Assembly: GCA_965644295.1 (NCBI GenBank)
Contig: CBFFRP010000119.1
Location: forward strand, 124,001-188,000
Direction: 5' to 3'
DNA from: Paraphysomonas bandaiensis
Lineage: Eukaryota > Chrysophyceae
DNA length: 64,000 nt
Positions 12,701 through 22,373 of this stretch are shown here, one piece after another. The position numbers were made by a program, and so were the translations under genes. The notes below the pieces were generated by a model. It made no database searches. It was not told the DNA's origin and was given only the letters and a program-made list of their open reading frames with translations. Every line of letters starts with the position of its first letter. Position 1 is the first letter of the stretch.

Positions 12701-13676
12701 TGAAACTGGTAAACCAGTACAGAGAGTCGGTTGGCACCAGGTGGATCATGGCTCTATGGAGTCCTTGATCGACGAAGAGTGTGCAGCCCTCTTGAATCTT
12801 AAGCGAGTACGAATCCCAAAGAGAGACCGGTACATTATTCGGGGAATAGGTTCACAGGATATCGCTGTGAGTTGGAGAGCTTGTCTTACCTACACTGTTA
12901 CTGCACAACGGGTCTTACCTGTGGCAGTGTTGCCGGGAGAGGCACCACTTTTGAACAATGCAAAAGAACAAGTTCAGTTGAAAGCATGGATACCAATTAT
13001 CCCGAATTGTTCCATGAATGTAATCTTTGGAGGGCATGCATTACGACGTATCAAAATGATTGACTTGTTTGATCATAAACTGCTGTTGTTCCAAACTAAT
13101 GGTATTCAGTATGCAATGCCTCAATTCAACTGGAATGAGACTGTTACGCAAATGGCATCAGCTCAGGACCCTGTGGTACAGAAATGTGTTGCACGCCATC
13201 TCCGTGAAAACAAACCTCAACCTCACAAGGCTGCAGTCTGCATATCGAAACATATCCCACCGCATTCTAAGATGCGGATTCCTGTTCAAGTGGGCAAGGG
13301 TGCTCCGTTAGGTGGATGGATACAGACTCAGCCAGAGGTTGCAAGGATTAATTCAGGTGATGATGCTAATGAGCCCGTCTTACAATTTGAAGATGCTATT
13401 TGTACGGCGAACAGACCTTATATATGGGCTTCTAATCATACCGATGATTGGATCCATCTACCGGGTAGACCGCGTTTAGTTGTACGACTTCAACCCATAT
13501 TATTGGGGATGCAGGTTCATAATCAGGAGACGGTGGAATCTGCTATGAAAGGCAGTGTCGAGACGGAGGATACCACTATCATGCCTACTGATGACAAATT
13601 CCAGCATTCAGATATTTCTATGTTATCTGAAGAGAATCACGAAAATGTCACTAGGCTGGTGTCCTCATCGAAATGA
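9606..13676 (+). CDS. gag: Gag and protease-like polyprotein of the SET-bearing element
   Basis: 1,356 codons ending in TGA. The ATG lies in the LTR and no other in-frame ATG upstream is needed. Residues about 200-250 hold four CxxC pairs, a zinc-ribbon-like cluster. The middle is helical and charged, as in capsid regions. A serine/arginine-rich stretch lies near residue 490. A second small cysteine-histidine motif (CSRCGLRHS) lies near residue 848, where a nucleocapsid finger would be expected. Near residue 1046, VDHGSMESLID and the downstream GIGSQ and FGGHALRR blocks look like a divergent retropepsin with Asp-His-Gly in place of Asp-Thr/Ser-Gly. Protease assignment is inference; Gag by position is firm. 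The downstream Pol frame continues in phase after the stop. Confidence 0.85.
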   Translation: MEEETLDSAQESTKFESVRRTLRLMLGGLDPSIANASEDQIRDIGLAFGLSEIESETLVSQFFKEISSLNKQSDDFRETETHEADSQATTVPELVDRLSSPEEVPLSARKPLAFGKDAIQPLRAQDDFCSFDADATGDSPLHMDPLPFKEQSNKEAEAKECHYTPLPHAGDEAHNVLHSTSGLQGVYNTSRPDQLGRDADRCQICQRLTDPKRLTAGGICYYCSENQCIDCKDQVNSMEIQGGLCYRCRVRRGILRSKRPTTDTLEKCIILGHRRLRPRPDLNEDTYMEHLYLDRGARDPMDLKISLNILQQYADRRRVHTTRWSRQRYTAHIAEPLQHWEQQIYMACTATEVTDRLQDHFFEQMKIARESSAEDISQLAQLVLNRGNGLQLPSNVREWLSRLTVLDNVHELVAEEHIYETAELCMVLNQYLDIRDMAETMWEEADSQLMMRCNLLSKQLSQQNKKFGSWEERTVDSDDESYHSFVSNGSRGSFVSRGSWSADTRSSTSRVLSSRGSRSNSRIYPTEDGRLLDAQAFGCHLQQIGEQHWSLLCNQMRSSRAMRLMSKALPKATPWRREVKEPTLYMKTDDKMRLEKDHSNRYPIERGLRFAVQKARQAKMGLKDLVIQTKNGWCFKGGFKEELQRLSLNRVPEIWDDQEDSQLATEYEFWMRRWVHFCHWAIRNYCPVQTNEQRAKQIEDWAAPDLATPTAVMQLYYELKEVVEHNTPDRQTAQVMEESMRRVVGKEPVWGKSLVAAYDNKITKIERAKSTENWSLSWEEVESIWREIQEEFQQGTLLYIIRPDVQSSKQPDTTKGEGGLRRHHKVHAGIREEPKPSLTPIEIAKLTCSRCGLRHSINNAQCRRITNGKFDPLGFVSETPRNIERNRIYNFWLSRLNKYSQPWSQLPTAQKEEFQAAFRDLTSRWDGGSALHTTFIGGERKKSNSIASSVSSTPQVHWADSDDDSSFSTLDDSIPAHSTDSLSGSRSTKSKSKPKRKVHAAQKVRYLVHTVTPRDESQDTLSMFRVLYDTVDETGKPVQRVGWHQVDHGSMESLIDEECAALLNLKRVRIPKRDRYIIRGIGSQDIAVSWRACLTYTVTAQRVLPVAVLPGEAPLLNNAKEQVQLKAWIPIIPNCSMNVIFGGHALRRIKMIDLFDHKLLLFQTNGIQYAMPQFNWNETVTQMASAQDPVVQKCVARHLRENKPQPHKAAVCISKHIPPHSKMRIPVQVGKGAPLGGWIQTQPEVARINSGDDANEPVLQFEDAICTANRPYIWASNHTDDWIHLPGRPRLVVRLQPILLGMQVHNQETVESAMKGSVETEDTTIMPTDDKFQHSDISMLSEENHENVTRLVSSSK

Positions 13677-13736
13677 GTTGACGGCAAAGAGGTGAATCGG
13701 CCACCTCCGGAGCCACCGCCTGTTAACATAGCCGAT
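13674..13736 (+). promoter_or_regulatory. Putative UGA readthrough signal with H-type pseudoknot
   Basis: The Gag stop TGA is at 13674-13676, and Pol continues in the same frame from 13677. After a 12 nt spacer, GAGGTG (13689-13694) pairs perfectly with CACCTC (13702-13707). The loop bases ATCGGC (13696-13701) pair perfectly with GCCGAT (13731-13736). This gives an H-type pseudoknot with two 6 bp stems, a 1 nt first loop, no gap between the stems and a 23 nt last loop. The layout resembles the stop-codon readthrough signal of gammaretroviruses. Base pairing is seen in the sequence; function is inferred. Confidence 0.7.
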
Positions 13737-16700
13737 ACGACTTCGGATTGTCCACGACCGGAGTCATTCCCTGTGGAATTATGGAATTTAGTGGATTTGT
13801 GTCAGCGAAATTCAGTTCAACCACGATTTGACAAGTACACTCCTGACCGTCTTCAAGAGTGTATTGAACTGATTTTAACTAAGCTGGATATATATAAGGA
13901 TGATGAAGCAGTCTCGTTGCAAGGGGAGATTTCTATCGACGCGGATACTATAGCTTCACATCATAATGAACGTGATTATTTTTTGGCTCAAGCTTTGGCC
14001 AATATTGATGTTTTCTGTTTTCCTGATCCCGATAACCCTCCACGGATTAAGGATTATAAAGTGAGTATTGAAACTACTGATGAAGTTCCGGTTCGGGCGC
14101 GACCTCGGAAATATTCTTTATTGCAACAAGCATTTTTAGAGGCTAAAACTGGTATGATGCTTCGTCAGAAAAAGCTTCAACCCTCAAACAGTGATTGGAG
14201 CCATGGTTTAGTTCTGGTTCCTTATCATGACCGTATTCAGAAATTTTTAGATAAATGGGGAGACACGGCACATTTAGAAATCTTCAAAAAGGTTAACTGG
14301 CCTGAAGTGGCCACATTTTTTCGGATGTGTTCAGATGTCCGATCGCTCAATCAGAAAACTAAGGTAGATATTTTTCCACTTCCCAGGATTGATGACTTGC
14401 TAGATAGCATTCCTGTGGGAACTGACCGGTTTTCAGCGGGCGATATTGCTGATGCATTTTTCTGTGTGGAGCTTGACGCTGATAGTCGATTTAAAACGGC
14501 ATTCCGCACTCATAACGCTCATTTACAGTATACGGTGATGTTACAAGGCTGGGTCAATGCACCTTCACACTTTAGTAGAGTCATTGCCCAGACTTTTGAA
14601 GACATGGATCGGTTTCAAGTCTCTGCATACCTGGACGATGTGCTTAACCATACTGGGGGTTTTCGTGCACATTTCCTGACACAGCAGTCCATATACGATA
14701 GACTTCGAAATCGTCATCTTACATTTAAAATTGAAAAGACTCATATTAATTATCGGGAGCTGCGGTTCCTTGGACATATTCTGTCCAGAAACGGCCGATG
14801 CCCTGATCCGAAGAAGGTTGAGGCGATTACAAATCTTGCAGACCCAGAGGACGTTACGGCTGTTCGATGTTTTTTAGGAAGTACTTCATTCTATCGTCAG
14901 TATATTCCTCAATACGCAGACGTTGCGTTGCCTCTGTATGACTTGACGAAGAAAAATGTCAACGTGAAGAAACTCTGGCGCCCAGAGATACACGGCCATG
15001 CCATGGAGAGGCTTAAAGAGGCGCTGCGGAAGGCTCCTGTGCTTCGTTACATTGATAATTCTAAACCGTTTGTCATTCACCTGGATGCTTCCAAGACAAA
15101 GCGTGGTATCGGTGGGGTTCTCATGCAGCATGATGACGCAGGGCAGCTCCATCCGGTGGAATATTTCAGTCGTAAGTTAACTCCTGCTGAACGAAATTAC
15201 TCGGCCACGGATTTGGAATGTAAGGCCCTCAGGGATGTTATTCTCCATTGGCATATTTATCTGAGTAGTGGTCGTAAATTTGAAGTCCACTCTGACCACA
15301 ATTGCCTGAAATATATGGTCCATTCAGTGACTGCAACACTTAATCCACGATTGCTGGGATACCTCATGGATCTTCAATCATATCGTTTTGCTTTACATTA
15401 CAAAAAAGGGGTGGAAAATGTAGTTGCTGATATGTTAAGTCGCCTTTGGCAAATAGGGGATGTACCGCCAGCTACTAGGGAGGAGCTCTCCGATCATCTC
15501 GGGCCGGTGGTTGATAATGAGGATCCAGACCTCATCCGATCATGGGGGGCTGCAAAACGACAGTTGAGTAAATTGAAACGCCAAGCGGTTGTGGAGGCGC
15601 AAACTATTAAGAAAACTCATACTTGCTCTAGCAAATTTGAGGTTCAAATCTGTAATTGTGATGCGCTGGATTTGGATTTGTTGTCTTCTTTGCCTGATGT
15701 CAAGGAAGGGGGAGTATTAGGGGAAAGTTCAGAATTAGAAAATTCTGCAGTTAGATTTAAAGTTGCTGGCTCTACATTAAAAAGAAGGAAGCAGCTTTGT
15801 ATCGATGTAGAACAATATAGTTGCCAAGTCGAGAATCTACTTAAAGAATTGAATATCACGGAAGTTCAGGAAACTGGTGAGTCAAGGATGAAATTCAGCA
15901 ATTCGGGACAGAATATACAACATGCAACTGCACACACGAACCGAACTAGCTTTCATCCATCTCGAACAAACTATATGGATAATCCAGATGAGTCAGAAGA
16001 TATGAAGTTAATTCGAGAACGACGAATTTCTGGTTACAATCAATGTACTATTCTTCCATCGACAAAGCTAAGAGCAGGATGGGGACTTTTTGCCACCAAA
16101 CAGATCTGTCCAAATGTTGAGATTTGTGATTATGTGGGTCCGGTTGTATCTGAAGGAGTGGATCAATTAAGCTCCAATTATGGGATGCAGATGATTGCTG
16201 GAGCACATCGTAAGATTGTTATTGATGGATGGGAACCTGGTTCAAGCTTAGGTCGATATGCGAATGATGGGATATCCAAACAATTGATTAATGCGAAATT
16301 GATATGGAAAAAATCTAAAGGAGTTTTGATGGCTCTTAGAGAGATCTTGCCTGGGGATGAAATATTTTTTGACTATGGTAAAGAATTTTGGAGTACTAGA
16401 AGTGATCAACTTAGTCCAGAAGATAATCAAATTCTGAATTTAGATGGATCTCGACGGAAGACTACCGTGTCTTTTAAAGATGAATTTGAGTTAATTGTGT
16501 ACGATCAAAAACGGAAAGTTCAGGAGAAACTATATTCCAAAATCTTTAAGTACAGCGATGAAGAAAATTCCAGAATACAGGAACTTGTTGAGATGGAGGA
16601 ACGAAATACTAGGAATTTCGAGAGAACTCTCCGATATCTAGAAACCGACGCTTTGGAGAAGTACTCTTATGAGAACCTAGTACAATGCCAATCACTTGCT

Positions 16701-18257
16701 GACGAATTGCAATATCTGGTAGGCAGAAAGTATATTGATGACGATAATTTCCAAAAATATGAGATTGCTTCAATACATTATGATGAAATGCATAAGTTAG
16801 TGGTTGGTCATAGGAGGCCTTTGTCAGGGAAATTGGATAGATATGATACTCACCCATTCGCCGTATGTGGAAAATCTGGATTATGGGAGTTATCAGATCA
16901 ATATTTATTAGATCATCCGGAAGAAGATCCGGAGATTAAGTGGCCTTCGAGTAGAGAGAGTATGTTTCAGATCCAAGAAAATGATACTCAACTTGGATTG
17001 ATTATATCACAGTTATCAAATTTTGAAACTGGCCATGAGTTAGAAGTGGATGGTCATGTTTACAAGTTACATGAGAATGCAGATGAACCATCGCACAAGA
17101 CACTATTGAGAAAACATGTTCAGAAAAACAAGGGATCAATAGATTGGCAAATTATGGTCCCTCAGGTGTTACGTTTTCAACTAATGAAGTATTTCCATGA
17201 AGGATATACGCATCCAGGAACACAACGAATGCTTGAAACTTTGAAATTGAGATATTTTTGGCCGTCAATACGCAAGGATGTACAGAAACATGTGGAGGAA
17301 TGTATACCTTGTAAATTACGTAAGACCTATCAAACGCGACCAAAGATTCCAATAATGAAATACCCTGATGCAAAATTTCCTTTGTCACGAATACATATTG
17401 ATTTAACAGGAAGATTGGTGAAAACCAAAAGTGGTTTCAGTTATATTCTAGTGGTAAAGGATTTCCTTACTAAATTTGTTTGGCTTATGCCTCTTAAGAA
17501 CAAGACGCCTTTGGAAGTGGCTAATGCTTTGATTACTCATGTGTTTTGTCCATTTGGGTTACCAGAATTACTGGTGAGTGATAAAGGCACAGAGTTTGTC
17601 AATAAACTGACCAAAGCAATATCCAAGTTATTCAAGTATAGAAGGATTAACACTACTCCTTATACTCCAAGGAGCCAGGGTTTAGTTGAGAATCACAACA
17701 AGACGTTGAAGGATCAGTTGTACCATTTTGTAGGTGTATTACAGGATGACTGGGATACATTTTTGCCTACAGTACAATTGATGTATAATACTACAGTGTC
17801 CTCGAGCACAAGTTTTACTCCATATTATATGATGTTCGGTAGAGAATGCCGTTTACCATCTATAGAGTTTACATTGTCCTCGAAACTTTCCGAGCTTCGA
17901 TTACAACCTGGAACTATTGAAGCTGAATGGATAGATAAATTGTTGATTTCTTTGGAACAAGCTTGGAATTATGCAACGAAGAAGGCTCAAAAGAATCATC
18001 TTCGACATAATATAGTATCTAGGCGACCTCGAGAGTTCAAAGAATATAATGCTGGTGACTTATTCTTCAGAATTCGACGTCCAATTAATGTGTTTAAATC
18101 GGCTGATGATGAGGAATTGTATAAAATCAATGCCAAATTACAAGCTAGATTTGAAGGACCTTATAAAGTTATTCGGCGACTAAGTCCAATACTTTATGAT
18201 GCTGAAATTGAAGGAAAAGAGGTTCGAATAAATGCTACTAATATGAAGCCATTTTAG
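13677..18257 (+). CDS. pol: Pol of the SET-bearing Ty3/gypsy element: RT, RNase H, SET, integrase
   Basis: About 1,526 codons after the Gag UGA, same frame, no ATG near the start, so expression by readthrough is likely; stop TAG. Reverse transcriptase carries YLDDVL near residue 312 (counted from 13692). RNase H follows with HLDASKTKRGIGG near 455-475 and the SDHNCLKYM block. A SET domain occupies about 775-900. Integrase has an H-H-C-C finger (HEGYTH and CIPCK) near 1165-1215, then a DDE core: HIDLTG, SDKGTEF and SQGLVENH. No chromodomain is seen after integrase. Between RNase H and SET, and between SET and integrase, lie about 150-200 residue linkers of unknown fold. The whole frame is open and looks functional. 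Confidence 0.93.
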   Translation, partial: VDGKEVNRPPPEPPPVNIADTTSDCPRPESFPVELWNLVDLCQRNSVQPRFDKYTPDRLQECIELILTKLDIYKDDEAVSLQGEISIDADTIASHHNERDYFLAQALANIDVFCFPDPDNPPRIKDYKVSIETTDEVPVRARPRKYSLLQQAFLEAKTGMMLRQKKLQPSNSDWSHGLVLVPYHDRIQKFLDKWGDTAHLEIFKKVNWPEVATFFRMCSDVRSLNQKTKVDIFPLPRIDDLLDSIPVGTDRFSAGDIADAFFCVELDADSRFKTAFRTHNAHLQYTVMLQGWVNAPSHFSRVIAQTFEDMDRFQVSAYLDDVLNHTGGFRAHFLTQQSIYDRLRNRHLTFKIEKTHINYRELRFLGHILSRNGRCPDPKKVEAITNLADPEDVTAVRCFLGSTSFYRQYIPQYADVALPLYDLTKKNVNVKKLWRPEIHGHAMERLKEALRKAPVLRYIDNSKPFVIHLDASKTKRGIGGVLMQHDDAGQLHPVEYFSRKLTPAERNYSATDLECKALRDVILHWHIYLSSGRKFEVHSDHNCLKYMVHSVTATLNPRLLGYLMDLQSYRFALHYKKGVENVVADMLSRLWQIGDVPPATREELSDHLGPVVDNEDPDLIRSWGAAKRQLSKLKRQAVVEAQTIKKTHTCSSKFEVQICNCDALDLDLLSSLPDVKEGGVLGESSELENSAVRFKVAGSTLKRRKQLCIDVEQYSCQVENLLKELNITEVQETGESRMKFSNSGQNIQHATAHTNRTSFHPSRTNYMDNPDESEDMKLIRERRISGYNQCTILPSTKLRAGWGLFATKQICPNVEICDYVGPVVSEGVDQLSSNYGMQMIAGAHRKIVIDGWEPGSSLGRYANDGISKQLINAKLIWKKSKGVLMALREILPGDEIFFDYGKEFWSTRSDQLSPEDNQILNLDGSRRKTTVSFKDEFELIVYDQKRKVQEKLYSKIFKYSDEENSRIQELVEMEERNTRNFERTLRYLETDALEKYSYENLVQCQSLADELQYLVGRKYIDDDNFQKYEIASIHYDEMHKLVVGHRRPLSGKLDRYDTHPFAVCGKSGLWELSDQYLLDHPEEDPEIKWPSSRESMFQIQENDTQLGLIISQLSNFETGHELEVDGHVYKLHENADEPSHKTLLRKHVQKNKGSIDWQIMVPQVLRFQLMKYFHEGYTHPGTQRMLETLKLRYFWPSIRKDVQKHVEECIPCKLRKTYQTRPKIPIMKYPDAKFPLSRIHIDLTGRLVKTKSGFSYILVVKDFLTKFVWLMPLKNKTPLEVANALITHVFCPFGLPELLVSDKGTEFVNKLTKAISKLFKYRRINTTPYTPRSQGLVENHNKTLKDQLYHFVGVLQDDWDTFLPTVQLMYNTTVSSSTSFTPYYMMFGRECRLPSIEFTLSSKLSELRLQPGTIEAEWIDKLLISLEQAWNYATKKAQKNHLRHNIVSRRPREFKEYNAGDLFFRIRRPINVFKSADDEELYKINAKLQARFEGPYKVIRRLSPILYDAEIEGKEVRINATNMKPF
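16020..16395 (+). other. SET domain inserted between RNase H and integrase
   Basis: The segment begins with an I-SET-like block RAGWGLFATKQI and continues ICDYVGPVVSE, as in SET methyltransferases. It then has GRYANDG where canonical enzymes have R-F-x-N-H-S-C, followed by LREILPGDEIFFDYGKEFW with the catalytic-type Tyr. SET domains transfer methyl groups from S-adenosylmethionine to lysine. The NH pair is replaced by ND, so activity is uncertain, but the fold signature is clear. The pre- and post-SET cysteine clusters are absent. Confidence 0.85.
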
Positions 18258-18301
18258 GTTCGCAGTGAACTTCGTTCCGCATACTGGCGTATGCGACTGC
18301 T

Positions 18302-18312
18302 GGAGGGGGTAG
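18302..18312 (+). other. Polypurine tract of the SET-bearing element
   Basis: GGAGGGGGTAG lies immediately before the right LTR, where plus-strand DNA synthesis is primed. The other retroelement in this window has a tract with the same GGTAG ending at 56320-56324. Confidence 0.85.
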
Positions 18313-19188
18313 TGTAATAACCAGCTATCAGGTTATTCTATTCTACAAGCTCTCTATTGTATATGCTTAAGTTTGTACATACTATCTGTGCAAACATAGA
18401 TTGAATATTATTATTATTACCATAACTCACACTGAGATATATGATGTATTATGACTATGACAATTCATGCTTATTATTGATATTTACATAATCATTCAAA
18501 AGACAAAGAGAGACATGATTATCAATAATGAGACATAATGATGATACTGATGATGGATGATATATATATATGTTCTTATTATATATATATATTGACTTTA
18601 AGGCTGGAGAAGTTTACTGGAGAATTCCGGGTTTGATATCCACGCTGATAGATGTGTATTGCCAGATTATCCAGTAATACAGTTATACATTACGTATTTC
18701 CTTCAGTGCTTATTGGGGATTGATTGTACTAAGGAGTACGAATACCAGGCTTCAACTACAAAGAGAATACTGAATGTATCTTCCCTTATACAGTTGTGAT
18801 GAGTTATTATGATCAACTGTGTTAGACTGATGTGTTTGGTATTGAATATGAATGATGTTCATTCCATTGATCACGGAATCGTAGGTAGACATATTTATAT
18901 TATTGATAATAAGATGCAATTTCCTTACTCTTGAAATTGCTGGTAGATAGCATTGTAGTTGTAGACATATATTTGTTCATTGTGATTTGATTATATTGTT
19001 ATTATTATGGAGGAGGAGACTCTTGATAGCGCACAAGAGTCTACTAAATTCGAGTCAGTGAGAAGGACCCTCAGGCTTATGCTTGGAGGGTTAGACCCTT
19101 CCATTGCCAATGCCAGTGAGGATCAAATCCGGGATATAGGCTTGGCATTTGGGTTGTCTGAGATCGAATCAGAGACGTTGGTGTCTCA
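18313..19188 (+). repeat. Right LTR of the SET-bearing element
   Basis: Same 876 bp as the left copy, including the Gag ATG (19007 here), which after the LTR runs on into host sequence for only a few codons and stops. Followed by CAAA, matching the left flank. Confidence 0.93.
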
Positions 19189-19642
19189 CAAACAGTTTTT
19201 AGACAATGTCATATATATTGCTTCTACTTAAGTAAATAATATAATATACTTCATACATGTGCTGTACTACTCGTCTGTTTATCAATATTATGTCGTATGT
19301 CGTAAATATCTTGAATAACCCTTTATCTGAATTCACAAAATCAACCACTATTAATCTTTTTCATAGCATCATATAAATCAACATAGCCTAGTAAACATCG
19401 CCATCAACAGGGTAATGTATAGGTCTATAAGTCGTATGTTCAATCCTTCTACCTTCTATTAGTCTGACACTATCTGCGGTACTATAGGTGTTTAGAAGTT
19501 GGAAGAGTGTTTCACATGTTAATAATTTCACTCCACACTGAAGTAGCCGTTAATATGCAAATGTTAATAAACGATGTTGGTAAATTACTATAATCGGTTA
19601 CTGCAGTAGTTGTTAGTAAAATAATCAGTTTGTAATTTGTAA

Positions 19643-20280
19643 CAGGTTTGCGTAACAATTAATTGGAAATTAATTGGTACCAGGTGTGCAACAATAATAA
19701 TTGAAATTATTAATCAAGCATCCAATTATTGGCAATGATGTAATTATTTGGATAAATGGCCAATTAATTGCCTTTATTTTTATTGATAGATTTTAGAATA
19801 ACTTTCTGAACAATAATCTCATCCCAAAGTGTCTAGGTTTTTATTCGCTTGCAAATGTCTAGTCATAACAATCTTCTGCTAAACAACCTCTCATAAACAT
19901 TGGTAGTGCTATACGAATATCGTATATCGTGTTGGCAGTTTGATTCGTGCTTTTTGGCGCTTTCGGTTGTCATGAAGTAAACGAATGGCGTCGTCTTCCT
20001 CCTACTCACCTTTTTCTTCAAGTTCACCTTCGTGTGCAGGTACATCATTAATCAAAAAGCGTCGCACCTGTGCTTTTTCAGCGCGATTAAGTTCTTCTTC
20101 CCAACCGCACTGAATTTTGACTACTGCTCTCTCAAAATCTGCATTTTGAACAATTTCCGCATCAGCACCCAGGTGAAATTTCATCCTAGAGTACTGACGA
20201 ATTAAATCATCAAATCTTGCACACACACATACTTCTCTTCCTCTGATAGTGGTATCTAACGGATACACTTATATAACGTC
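19643..20280 (-). pseudogene. hAT transposase relic, C-terminal part
   Basis: On the minus strand 20268-19988 reads FDDLIRQ, then HLGADAEIVQNADFERAVV, the region just before the dimerisation domain of protist hAT transposases. A frame-shifted continuation gives TTNVYERLFSRR near 19880, the hAT dimerisation motif. Beyond it at 19643 lies CAGGTTTGCGTAAC, close to the inverted end of the hAT at 50083-57805. The N-terminal part is missing. The rest of 19189-20698 holds no gene that I can see. Confidence 0.75.
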
Positions 20281-20698
20281 ATTTACACTACAATAATTGA
20301 ATATTTCGAAGTAGTTGAATATGCTGTCACATTTTATGATATGTATCTAGACGATCGTTATAGAAGTGCTCAGTTTGTTCTTTCCCAACGACCTTTGACA
20401 TGATCTCTTGAATGCTGAGGTTAAATGTATACTAACCCTAATTACGATTAATAAAATGATAACGTAACTGTGATGTGCAATGTTTCTACTATAAAAACGA
20501 AACTGTTACTTTTTTTCGTAGGACTTGGTATTTTATTACGACGCATCTCAATAAATTCAGTAAATTTGGCGAAGTACAAACTACGTTTTCTCGTACAAAA
20601 TTGCCAGTGCGCACCATTATCACATTATCATGCTCGAAATACAAAAAGTACTACATATACAGCCGAGCTTACTACACAGCCACTAATCTAACAACTGC

Positions 20699-21667
20699 CT
20701 ACGCGGAACCAACGAAATCAAGGTACGCTTTCGCCTTTTCCATCTGCGCCATGAACTGATAGAACTGTTCTAGCGAGAGCTCCATATACACATCCTGGGG
20801 ACCTTTACTGCCTTTATCCACGGTTAATTTCATCTGAAGGAAAGTACGACCGACCTGCACCAGTAAATTTCAAATTCGATAACACATATCACACGCAAGC
20901 CATACTTTATCAGATTCGTCTGTAGAAGCTGTAACACCAAATGACCAGTCCACGTCTATAAGTTCATTGGCTGTCACGATTCGTGAAAGAAGAGAGGATG
21001 TAAGGTCACTTGAACTATCATCCCAACAAGCGCGGATAACTTCAGCAGCGGTGGCATCAATCCCAATTCCAGTGCACGTTGCTTCAAGATGACTTGCACT
21101 CCAGCCCTCCCGCATACCTTGATAATATCAAATACAACACTGGTATAAGAGACACACGCAAAAAAGATATGTAGTAAGGGAAAGGTCTACCGACACCTTT
21201 ACATAACAAAACACTGTGCCTAAAAAATATTAAAAACAACACCTCGTTGAAGAAACAAAATCAGAGCGCGCACAGTTGCTTTCAGAACGCCGGGGTTTAT
21301 TCTAAACAAATAACATTACCCAACTCCACAATCCATAGCACAACTTAAGAATATATATAGTAGCTATACATGCATATGTACACATACATATAAACGCTGC
21401 ATACACATATAACTCCGTATATAATAAATAAAAACACCATTACCGCACAGCCAGACAACTACCTGTTGCTCTCAGTGAACTCAGAGAGCTTCTCCTGCAA
21501 CTCGGTTCCCTACAAAGGTAAGTATATGAGTCCCAGATCACCTCACACCGCAATCACCACACCTTTGAATCAACCAGAAACCTGATAATAACCTCACACA
21601 GAGACCGCACCTGAGCCTCAGTGAGAGAGTTTAGATTGGATAAATCCTGAGAAAGTATGTCGTCCAT
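20699..21667 (-). CDS. COMM domain-containing protein (COMMD7-like)
   Basis: Five exons: 21667-21611, 21509-21463, 21301-21243, 21117-20906 and 20854-20699. All are GT-AG and in phase, giving 176 aa, normal for this family. The N-terminal helical part ends with INPGVLKATVRALILFLQRG. The C-terminal COMM domain carries VDWSFGVTAS, VGRTFLQMKL and VYMELSLEQFYQFMAQME, typical of COMMD proteins. These form the Commander/CCC complex, which recycles endosomal membrane proteins. Which paralogue it is cannot be settled; COMMD7 is the best fit by eye. Stop TAG. The start lies 80 bp from a long TATG array, and the first two exons are duplicated upstream. Confidence 0.9.
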
Positions 21668-22342
21668 GTTTCCTGGGTCCGCGATGGTAATATAGATATA
21701 TGATAACAACACCATCATACAACATACACACCATCATATACACTGCAGTAGTTATGTATATGTATGTATGTATGTATGCATGTATGTATGTATGTATGTA
21801 TGTATGTATGTATGTATGTATGTATGTATGTATGTATGTATGTATGTATGTATGTATGTATGTATGTATGTATGTATGTATGTATGTATGTATGTATGTA
21901 TGTATGTATGTATGTATGTATGTATGTATGTATGTATGTATGTATGTATGTATGTATGTATGTATGTATGTATGTATGTATGTATGTATGTATGTATGTA
22001 TGTATGTATGTATGTATGTATGTATGTATGTATGTATGTATGTATGTATGTATGTATGTATGTATGTATGTATGTATGTATGTATGTATGAATGTATGTA
22101 TGTATGTAAGTAAGTATATATGTATGTATGTATGTACGTATGTATGTATGTATGTATGTATGTATGTATGTATGTATGTATGCATGTATGTATGTATGTA
22201 TGTATGTATGTATGTATGTATGTATGTATGTATGTATGTATGTATGTATGTATGTATGTATGTATGTATGTATGTATGTATGTATGTATGTATGTATGTA
22301 TGTATGTATGTATGTATGTATGTATGTATGTATGTATGTATG

Positions 22343-22373
<31 letters not shown>

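Larger units (their letters stand above)
8912..19188 (+). mobile_element. Ty3/gypsy LTR retrotransposon with a SET domain in Pol
   Basis: A 10,277 bp element bounded by two 876 bp LTRs (8912-9787 and 18313-19188) that I read as identical. It starts TGTAATAACC and ends GTGTCTCA, with the canonical TG and CA termini. The flanks share CAAA; if the final A of the LTR is instead assigned to the host, the duplication is 5 bp, ACAAA. A polypurine tract lies directly before the right LTR. Coding order is Gag-protease-like ORF, an in-frame UGA, then reverse transcriptase, RNase H, SET domain and integrase. RNase H before integrase is the Ty3/gypsy order. Identical LTRs and unbroken frames point to a recent, possibly active insertion. 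Confidence 0.95.

Noticed and set aside
13674-13676. TGA as a tryptophan codon in this genome
   Set aside because: Host exons contain many TGG codons at conserved Trp positions and no in-frame TGA over thousands of codons, so reassignment is not supported; readthrough explains the Gag-Pol junction.
16020-16395. SET segment as an assembly join or host gene fragment
   Set aside because: The frame is continuous on both sides with RNase H and integrase, there is no intron or stop, and the LTRs enclose it.
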